64,000 nt of DNA, from the NCBI RefSeq assembly GCF_047250385.1, contig NZ_JBLBVM010000037.1:10751-74750 (forward strand), written 5' to 3'. Shown here one piece after another: positions 26,773 to 33,199 of the stretch. Within the stretch, counting starts at the first letter, position 1. The number at the start of each line of letters is the position of its first letter. Both the position numbers and the translations under genes were made by a program. The stretch is from Glaciecola sp047250385 (GTDB taxonomy: Bacteria > Pseudomonadota > Gammaproteobacteria > Enterobacterales > Alteromonadaceae). The notes beneath the pieces were generated by a model. The model made no database searches. It was not told the DNA's origin and saw nothing but the letters and a program-made list of their open reading frames with translations.

Positions 26773-27681
26773 TTACCATTGGTAAGTAATTCCTAGGCTT
26801 GCCAAGTTCTGCTCATAGTTTAAAGTTTCAAGTTCTGAACTATAGTCTCCTCGTTCTAACTCAGTTTTTATCGCGAAGTTATCCCAAATATTCAACGACC
26901 ATGTTGCAGTAAGTACTTGTCTGTTTTCATCGCGCTCTGCTGCTTCTTGCACGTTCAAATAATCCTTTTTCAGGTAACGCCAATTTAAGCCCACTTGCGA
27001 ACCTAAACCAAAGAGAGAAAACTTGTGTGTGATCTTAGAGTTCAGTCCAAAGGACTTAAAAGTAAATTCCTGATTATTTGCTTTTTCTTCTTCGATGTTT
27101 AAGCCAAGCATCAACATCGTATTAGCGTTGTTAGCAAAGTAAAACACGTCAGCAGACACCCCTTTACCGTCAGCGTTTCTATCTTGCAGCTCTGCAAACT
27201 CTCTATTCTTAAGCTTCAAGCTTGTGCGCACATAGGTTTGTGGCTGAACGAACAATCCGTAATAAACACTTGCTTGCTGAAAATCCAAAAATGTCGTCTG
27301 GGCTAAACTAGCTCTAGCTGCATCCATTCTAAATCCGAGTTCACCAGTATTTAACTGATAACTTGTGTCTAAATTGACCTGATGAAGTGCTAAATCATAT
27401 TGGCTAAAAGTATTGTAGTTCTGCATCTGATAAGAATAGCCCGCAACCATCTTGAACTTATTGTTTGGCGACCAGCGTGCATTTAGTTTTGCACCAATCT
27501 CGTTACCGTTATCACTGCTATTTGAGACATCATCTATCTCATCCACGCTCAATGCTGAATTGTGTATCAACCCCGCATTCACTTCACCATCAAAGCTAAA
27601 CTCACTCTTAGTATTTGCCAAAGCGCTAACACTACTAGTTGCTGCGACTAAACCAATAATACTACTAATTATAAATTTCAT
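26773..27681 (-). CDS. Predicted outer-membrane beta-barrel protein
   Basis: A 302-aa secreted protein with a Sec signal peptide (cleavage near ALA-NTK, residue 22). Alternating amphipathic strands run throughout, and the last residues are ITYQW with a C-terminal aromatic, typical of BAM substrates. I do not recognise the family. It lies downstream of the acidic-protein gene on the same strand, but a strong terminator (27700-27747) separates them. Expression may come from read-through or an unseen promoter. Confidence 0.75.
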   Translation of the reverse strand: MKFIISSIIGLVAATSSVSALANTKSEFSFDGEVNAGLIHNSALSVDEIDDVSNSSDNGNEIGAKLNARWSPNNKFKMVAGYSYQMQNYNTFSQYDLALHQVNLDTSYQLNTGELGFRMDAARASLAQTTFLDFQQASVYYGLFVQPQTYVRTSLKLKNREFAELQDRNADGKGVSADVFYFANNANTMLMLGLNIEEEKANNQEFTFKSFGLNSKITHKFSLFGLGSQVGLNWRYLKKDYLNVQEAAERDENRQVLTATWSLNIWDNFAIKTELERGDYSSELETLNYEQNLASLGITYQW

Positions 27682-27699
27682 TTTAGGACCCTCAGAATA

Positions 27700-27747
27700 A
27701 AGAAAAAAGAAAAAAAAAGAAGAAGAGCGCCGACCAAAGGTCGGCGC
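27700..27747 (-). terminator. Strong Rho-independent terminator
   Basis: A perfect 9-bp GC-rich stem GCGCCGACC (27727-27735) / GGTCGGCGC (27739-27747) has a 3-nt loop. On the minus strand it is followed by a long T/C tract. It ends the transcript of the acidic secreted protein. Confidence 0.93.
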
Positions 27748-27765
27748 AAGTTGATGAATGATTAT

Positions 27766-28815
27766 TTAAAGGCCCAGGTCTAGGTCTTTACTAATCGAGT
27801 TTGCAACTTCCGTTGCGGTTGCTGCCGCTATTTCATTGTTGATTTGCTCAGAAACCAAAGTACTAATTTGACCGTTCACCGATTCTGAAACCGAGTTTTG
27901 TGTATCAGAACTGATTGAATCTAGCATTGAAGTTTGAACACTTTGCGTGATTGCAGATGATGCATCAGCCGCAGCAGTCAAAGCCGTATCTTGTGCAAGT
28001 GCTTGCGATATTTCACCCGCCACTTTCGACGTAGCCTCAGTTAATGCAGAGCCTTCAGCTATGGAGCCATCAGCCAATAAAGAGCCATCAGCTTGTGAAG
28101 TGCCTTCAGCTAAAAGATCGCCATCAGTATCCGAAGTCACATCAGTCTCTTCATCACTCTCTGTCGCCTCTTCAGCATCTTCACCCACTGACTCAAGTGA
28201 ATCAGACGCTGCGGCACTGTCAGCCTTCAGTAAAGAAACAGTATCTAATGCAGTAGTGCTAGCTAATTGAGTTGTAGAGTTTAGCTGAGCACTTACGTTA
28301 TTTGAGGCGCCATTAAGCAGCTCACTACCACCTTCACTCAGCTTATTTAGCACTTCACCTGTCGCTGATTGCGCACCTTCAAGATCCACTACATTACTTA
28401 AATCCAACGAGTTTACACTTGACGCTCCAAGGTCTGCTGCTTCTGAGTTTCCGCCTTCGGAGCTATCGTCATCAGAGTTACCTTCTCCAGCATCATCTTC
28501 ATCCGTAGCATTGTCGTCAGCGTTTCCGCCTTCTTCAACTGGCTCTTCTTCGTTATTGTCGCCTTCAACAGGTTCTTCGAGCGGTGAAGAATCCGCGCCA
28601 TCTACTTCAGCATTTGTCGACGAATTGACCGATACATCATTTTTTACTTTCGTTTCAGTTTTACCTGACTCTGTATTTGTTGATTGAGAAACTTTCGTTT
28701 CATTGGAAACCGTAATTGATTGGCTAAGGTTTGTTTCGGCAGCAAAAGTGCTCATTGAGATTTGTGCTACGCCTGCAATTAACATTACTTGAACTATTTT
28801 ATTTAACTTAGTCAT
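27766..28815 (-). CDS. Acidic, low-complexity secreted protein of unknown family
   Basis: A 349-aa protein with a signal peptide (MTKLNKIVQVMLIAGVAQISMSTFA). A Ser/Thr/Asn-rich segment follows, then a very acidic Glu/Asp/Gly/Asn tract at about 65-125 and an Ala/Ser/Leu/Asp-rich C-terminal half. ATG 28815 was chosen for its AGGA about 8 nt upstream. I recognise no family. No Cys occurs in the mature part, and the composition is that of a disordered or ion-binding secreted protein. Its promoter matches that of the ECF sigma operon at 31179. Confidence 0.75.
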   Translation of the reverse strand: MTKLNKIVQVMLIAGVAQISMSTFAAETNLSQSITVSNETKVSQSTNTESGKTETKVKNDVSVNSSTNAEVDGADSSPLEEPVEGDNNEEEPVEEGGNADDNATDEDDAGEGNSDDDSSEGGNSEAADLGASSVNSLDLSNVVDLEGAQSATGEVLNKLSEGGSELLNGASNNVSAQLNSTTQLASTTALDTVSLLKADSAAASDSLESVGEDAEEATESDEETDVTSDTDGDLLAEGTSQADGSLLADGSIAEGSALTEATSKVAGEISQALAQDTALTAAADASSAITQSVQTSMLDSISSDTQNSVSESVNGQISTLVSEQINNEIAAATATEVANSISKDLDLGL

Positions 28816-28853
28816 TTTAGTTTTCCTCGTGTTTGCTTTGAATGACACTTAGA

Positions 28854-28879
28854 TAACGAAGTAGAAATGACTTTATTCC
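28854..28879 (-). promoter_or_regulatory. ECF-type promoter GGAATAAA / CGTTA for the acidic protein
   Basis: On the minus strand GGAAT (28879-28875, followed by AAA) and CGTTA (28858-28854) are separated by 16 nt. This is the same element and spacing as the promoter of the ECF sigma gene at 31120-31145. Confidence 0.65.
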
Positions 28880-28959
28880 CGAAATAGTTAAATTATTTTC
28901 AAAAAGATGATTTACTAGCGATGGTTTGCACATCAAGAATTAAAAAAGGGAATAAAGCG

Positions 28960-29598
28960 ATGAAATTTTCTGAGCAGGCAGAAGAAATAATTACTAGCTT
29001 TACAACAGCTCCACCTAAGCTAGGAGACATAAAAAAACTGGCGAAAAACATTAAGAAAGACCATTGTCTTGGTATCGAACTTTGGGAAACGAAAAAACAC
29101 TTTCCACGCCTTCTGGCAATTTTAATTTTTGAAAAAGCGCAGCTCAATGAGGAAACTATTCTTAAACTTACTGACGATATTCGATCACAAAACAAAGAAG
29201 AGCGTAACCAATTGCTAGAGTGGTTGCTGGCTAATCAGTTAATGAAAGATAAAAAACTTATAAGATTGTTGGAGTCGTGGGAAGGCCACAATTCTGCAAT
29301 GCTGCGCCATTTGTTTTGGTATCATCAGGCTCGCTTACGTTGGACTGGTCAAACACCTCCAGATAACAGTGCTCAATTACTAATATCCTTAGAGGCTAAA
29401 TTAGCGAGCGAAGATCCAGATGTTCAATGGGCGATGAATTTTTGTGCGGGTCAAATTGGTATTTTTCAAGAAGAATACAGAGCAAGATGTATAGCTTTGG
29501 GCGAAAAGCTAGCTCTATATAAAGATGAACATGTTGCGAAAAATTGTACACCTTCGTATTTACCAGAATTTATTCGTATTCAGTTAGAAAAACAGTGA
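28960..29598 (+). CDS. AlkD-like (HEAT-repeat) DNA alkylation repair family protein
   Basis: A 212-aa helical-repeat protein of the AlkD superfamily. Family-like stretches are LAKNIKKDHCLGIELWETKKHFPRLLA near the N-terminus and DPDVQWAMNFCAGQIGI later. The Trp-Asp-x-x-x-Asp type catalytic segment of AlkD is not evident (NKEERNQLLEWLL occupies that place). Glycosylase activity is therefore uncertain. ATG 28960 was chosen for the GGG-containing ribosome site and family alignment. It is divergent from the acidic-protein gene. Confidence 0.7.
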   Translation: MKFSEQAEEIITSFTTAPPKLGDIKKLAKNIKKDHCLGIELWETKKHFPRLLAILIFEKAQLNEETILKLTDDIRSQNKEERNQLLEWLLANQLMKDKKLIRLLESWEGHNSAMLRHLFWYHQARLRWTGQTPPDNSAQLLISLEAKLASEDPDVQWAMNFCAGQIGIFQEEYRARCIALGEKLALYKDEHVAKNCTPSYLPEFIRIQLEKQ

Positions 29599-29648
29599 TA
29601 GCCGGAATGCTGTAACTTGTATTGCGAAAGCGAAAAAGCATCCGTGTG

Positions 29649-31049
29649 TCATAGCTTGTTAGCTTGAATAACACCGATACCATATATGGGGTCTCTTCCT
29701 TTTGGCCCTAAATCAAGCGCTTTTGCAGACAACATATCCATTACCTCGGCTCTCGCGGGAACAGAGTTTTCAGCTAACTTAGCCAGAATACAAACCAGTG
29801 CAGCGGATACAACAGGTGCCGCCATTGACGTCCCTGACTCACGACCTATACGCTGTTGAGATTGAGCCGTTACTACATTCACTCCCAACGCTGCATAGTC
29901 GATGTAAGGACCTTGATTAGACCATCGGTATGCTTTTTGATGTTCATCAATTGCACTAACAGCAACAACATCTTCATATCCAGCAGGATAAACCGCAGGA
30001 GCAGCAGGTCCTTCATTTCCCGCAGCTGCAACAATGTAAGCTCCTTGCTTATTAGCTGCACCAATGACCGCTTTCAATATGCTATTGGCTGGTCCTGCCA
30101 AGCTCATATTAATTACCATAACTTCCTCTTCAAGCAACCAATTCATAGCGTCAATAATGGCATTTAAACTTGCCCCTTGCGCATAATCTGACTGTCGATA
30201 GAGAACTTCCGCTGAATATAAATGTGCATTACCTAGTAAGGGCTTTTTATTTTCGAACTTGCCAAGTAATACGCTTGCTACAGCTGTGCCATGTAAAGTA
30301 GGCGATTTCACACCGCCGACAAGAAAGGATTTCGAACTGACTTTGCTATTACTTAATACAGGGTGGCCTCGATCCACCGCACTATCAATCATACCAATAC
30401 GCAGATCATCAGCACAAAATGCACCATTTATTTGAGTACTAATAGAAGACGCACCTTGGAGCTGGATTGCATTAGCTTGGCCAGGAGTAGACTCAGAATT
30501 TTCCTGCATAGATTGCGCTTGGTAAATGTGATTTCTATCTAGTGTTTCAAGCGCCGGCTGTTTTAAATGATTCGCCAATGCCTGCTTTGAATCAAGTTGA
30601 TCAGGTACAGTGAAACGTAATAAAGTCAGATTCAAGCCAGCATACAAGCGCTCCGAATCTATACTTGCGCCAAGGAAAACTAACGTACGTTTTGTTTCTT
30701 CATCAGCCAGCACAATCCATTGGTTTTTTATAGCTCGCCAATTATCTTCAACTCTGACTTCCGTCCAAGCTTGGTTTGTTACACTCCCACTTATGGTTAG
30801 TACATCAGGCAAAGCCTCTAAAGGAAAAGTATTAAAAGATTTCACATCCTGTAATAAACGTTTATTTATTTCTTGTTCAGGTAAGCTGGGCTTTAAACCC
30901 CGACCAAGTTCGCTGACGACAGAATCTACCTTTTCTATTTGCGGTACAATATCAATAGTATTTTGAACAACTTGCGCACTTGAAAATTGACTAACAGCGA
31001 CTATTACTGCCGTAAGTAGAATCAATTTAATATTTCGAATTAAGAACAT
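29649..31049 (-). CDS. Secreted subtilisin-like (S8) serine protease
   Basis: A 466-aa protease with an N-terminal signal peptide (LILLTAVIVAVSQFSSAQ), a prodomain-like region (about 27-210) and the catalytic domain. The triad is visible: Asp222 (MIDSAVD), His253 (LHGTAVAS) and Ser408 (GTSMAAP), with oxyanion Asn345 (AAAGNEG). It is divergent from an ECF sigma operon. Its own promoter does not show the GGAATAAA element. It could act on envelope proteins, but no substrate is indicated. Confidence 0.92.
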   Translation of the reverse strand: MFLIRNIKLILLTAVIVAVSQFSSAQVVQNTIDIVPQIEKVDSVVSELGRGLKPSLPEQEINKRLLQDVKSFNTFPLEALPDVLTISGSVTNQAWTEVRVEDNWRAIKNQWIVLADEETKRTLVFLGASIDSERLYAGLNLTLLRFTVPDQLDSKQALANHLKQPALETLDRNHIYQAQSMQENSESTPGQANAIQLQGASSISTQINGAFCADDLRIGMIDSAVDRGHPVLSNSKVSSKSFLVGGVKSPTLHGTAVASVLLGKFENKKPLLGNAHLYSAEVLYRQSDYAQGASLNAIIDAMNWLLEEEVMVINMSLAGPANSILKAVIGAANKQGAYIVAAAGNEGPAAPAVYPAGYEDVVAVSAIDEHQKAYRWSNQGPYIDYAALGVNVVTAQSQQRIGRESGTSMAAPVVSAALVCILAKLAENSVPARAEVMDMLSAKALDLGPKGRDPIYGIGVIQANKL

Positions 31050-31119
31050 GCAATCCTCTAGAAAATAAAGCGGGGTTCATGAGTAAACGTTTCAGGTGAA
31101 AATAAATTTCATTTTTTTT

Positions 31120-31145
31120 GGAATAAATTTAATCGTGACACGTCA
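31120..31145 (+). promoter_or_regulatory. ECF-type autoregulatory promoter GGAAT-N16-CGTCA
   Basis: GGAAT (31120-31124, followed by AAA), a 16-nt spacer and CGTCA (31141-31145) lie 33 nt before the sigma ATG at 31179. The form is that of ECF sigma promoters (GGAA.. / CGTC) and recurs before the acidic-protein gene. Confidence 0.7.
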
Positions 31146-31178
31146 TCTTAATAACAACTGAAAAATAAGAGATAACAA

Positions 31179-31682
31179 ATGAGTAAATCTGCTGCAAATG
31201 TATCGTATGAAAATATCATACCAATGTTACGTCGTTTTGCCTATTCACTAACCGGCTCTACAGCTGATGCTGATGATTTAGTTCAAGTTACTTTGGAGAA
31301 GATCTTAAGTAAAGGTGTTCCAGATGATGTCGAGACCGTGAAATGGGCATTTAAAGTATGTCGTAATGTTTGGATAGACGAATATCGATCACAGAAAGTG
31401 AGACAAAAGGCAACTCAAGTACCAGAATTACAGGAGCAAGAAGTTGACCCTCAATCGGCACCTCACGAAGCTCAAGAGCGACTAGCTAAGGTAAACAGTG
31501 CAATGAACACCTTACCTGATGATCAGCGTTCTATATTGTCGTTAGTTGCCTTGAAAGGTATGTCGTATAAAGACGTTGCTTCAATTTCAGGTATTCCGGT
31601 TGGCACTGTTATGTCGCGTTTATCTAGAGCACGAACGAGTTTGCTAGAAATGGTTGGCAATCAAACTGCAGGACAAAGTTAA
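31179..31682 (+). CDS. ECF sigma factor (second in window)
   Basis: A 167-aa sigma-70 ECF factor. Region 2 includes RRFAYSLTGSTADADDLVQVTLEKIL and WAFKVCRNVWIDEYRS. Region 4 includes LPDDQRSILSLVALKGMSYKDVASISGIPVGTVMSRLSRAR. It differs clearly from the other two ECF factors in the window. Its stop overlaps the next ATG (TAATG), coupling it to a putative anti-sigma factor. It is probably autoregulated from the promoter at 31120. Confidence 0.93.
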   Translation: MSKSAANVSYENIIPMLRRFAYSLTGSTADADDLVQVTLEKILSKGVPDDVETVKWAFKVCRNVWIDEYRSQKVRQKATQVPELQEQEVDPQSAPHEAQERLAKVNSAMNTLPDDQRSILSLVALKGMSYKDVASISGIPVGTVMSRLSRARTSLLEMVGNQTAGQS

Positions 31683-32410
31683 TGAAAATTACAGATGAGA
31701 AATTAAGTGCATTCTTGGATGCCGAATTAGCACCAAACGAGATGGAAGTAATACGTTTGGCACTCGAAGTAGACGACAACTTGGTTATGCGTCTAGCGGA
31801 ACTTAGTCAAGTTGATCAGTGGGTTCTTGAGAATGCTGAAGTCATGGATACTAAGCCAAGTCCCGCTAAACTAGTCGATTTAGCACAGCAGATAGATAAA
31901 CGTGAAAAAGTTAGCCCCGAAACGTCAAATGTTGTTCAAATGTCTGCTTGGAAAAAAGTAGCTAGCAAAATTAGCACACCAATGTCAGTTGCTGCCGGTG
32001 TAATGTTGGCTATTACCGTTGGTGTAGCCACTATGAATCAGCAACAAGAACAGTCACTTTCAAACCAGATGGTGAATGTCTTGGATACTGTGACTAGCGG
32101 CCAAACAAGCACGCTTGATGAGCATATGAGTATAAAAACTCAGTTGAGTTTTGCGAACAAAAATGGTGATTTATGTCGTCAATATTTATTGATTGAAGAG
32201 CAGGTTCAGTCAAGCAATATAGCGTGCAAAGAAAACAATAATTGGCGCATACATGCTACGATTGAAACAAATCAACTGAACACACAAGGCTACCAAGCGG
32301 CTAGCAGTACACAAGATTTAGATAAAGTGATCGACGGTATGATTGTTGGTTCACCACTAAATAGAGACCAAGAGCAAAAAGCGATTTCAACTCAATGGAA
32401 ATCAAAATAA
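31682..32410 (+). CDS. Putative membrane anti-sigma factor
   Basis: A 242-aa protein whose N-terminus (ITDEKLSAFLDAELAPNEM) matches the anti-sigma domain of single-pass regulators, though without the zinc Cys/His set. One membrane helix (about 100-118, VAAGVMLAITVGVATM) is followed by a periplasmic domain of about 120 residues with two Cys. The topology suits release by envelope signals or proteolysis. It is coupled to the sigma gene by a 1-nt overlap. Confidence 0.85.
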   Translation: MKITDEKLSAFLDAELAPNEMEVIRLALEVDDNLVMRLAELSQVDQWVLENAEVMDTKPSPAKLVDLAQQIDKREKVSPETSNVVQMSAWKKVASKISTPMSVAAGVMLAITVGVATMNQQQEQSLSNQMVNVLDTVTSGQTSTLDEHMSIKTQLSFANKNGDLCRQYLLIEEQVQSSNIACKENNNWRIHATIETNQLNTQGYQAASSTQDLDKVIDGMIVGSPLNRDQEQKAISTQWKSK

Positions 32411-32426
32411 CTAGACGAGGTAAAAT

Positions 32427-32969
32427 ATGAAAACGAATATGAAAGCTAATTTAAAAAGTATCATGATTTTTTTATCAACGATGATGTTAATTACTGCATG
32501 TGCTTCCAAGCCTGATTACCGTGCTGCTACAAATGGTTCAGAAGGCTACAGTGAGCAGAAAATAGCAGACGACAGATATCGCGTGCAGTTCAAACTCTAT
32601 TCAAAGAATGTTGCAGACGCGTCTGATTACGCTCTATTGAGAGCGGCTCAGCTTACTCAACAACAAGGTTATGATTGGTTTGTAGTCACCAGTAAAGAAA
32701 CCTTTGTTGAATCGACGAAAATGGAGCCTGCAACAAGTATCGGTATGTCACAAAGTCATCAAACGGTGAAACATTGCGGTTTACTTACTTGTGATACCTA
32801 CCATCGACCGTCTACTCATATGGAGGCGTCCATTTCTACTGGATCACAGGACCAGCGCAAAGAGATACAAACAGTTTTAGATATTAGAATGGGCAAAGGC
32901 AGCAAGCCGAATGACGAGAGTTACAATGCTCAAGACGTATTAGATAACTTAGGAAGTAAGGCAGACTAA
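32427..32969 (+). CDS. CC0125/CC1285-type lipoprotein
   Basis: A 180-aa predicted lipoprotein with signal peptide and lipobox ending LITAC. The core DRYRVQFKLYSKNVADASDYALLRAAQLTQQQGYDWFVV is typical of the CC0125/CC1285 lipoprotein family, whose function is unknown. It lies 16 nt after the anti-sigma gene and is probably the third gene of that operon. A terminator follows at 33014-33049. It is a candidate envelope target or sensor of the ECF system. Confidence 0.8.
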   Translation: MKTNMKANLKSIMIFLSTMMLITACASKPDYRAATNGSEGYSEQKIADDRYRVQFKLYSKNVADASDYALLRAAQLTQQQGYDWFVVTSKETFVESTKMEPATSIGMSQSHQTVKHCGLLTCDTYHRPSTHMEASISTGSQDQRKEIQTVLDIRMGKGSKPNDESYNAQDVLDNLGSKAD

Positions 32970-33013
32970 TCCTTAAAATAGTCTGCGCTAAATATATTTT
33001 CTGACTCCATTGG

Positions 33014-33049
33014 AAAGAAGCTGCACGTAAGTGTATGCTTCTTTTTTTT
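33014..33049 (+). terminator. Terminator of the ECF operon
   Basis: Stem AAAGAAGC (33014-33021) / GCTTCTTT (33037-33044) with an inner CAC/GTG pairing and a run of eight T ends the sigma/anti-sigma/lipoprotein operon. Confidence 0.88.
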
Positions 33050-33199
33050 AACATGACAATACTCAATGTTCGAAAGTATTACTTACATAAGAAGCTTTGT
33101 ATACATAAGGAGTATTGTACAGGACAGCAATAGCCGTTATTCTCTAAGTTAGAAAGCCTTTTCTTCAGCCAAGTTTGGACCAAAAGGATATAAGATTCA

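Noticed and set aside
27947..28270. 107-aa frame antisense to the acidic secreted protein
   Set aside because: Long antisense frames are expected opposite low-complexity Ala/Ser/Asp-rich coding sequence; no ribosome site or family match.
28949..28959. GGGAATAAAGCG resembling the ECF -35 element before the AlkD-like gene
   Set aside because: It lies immediately next to the ATG and has no CGT motif 16 nt downstream.
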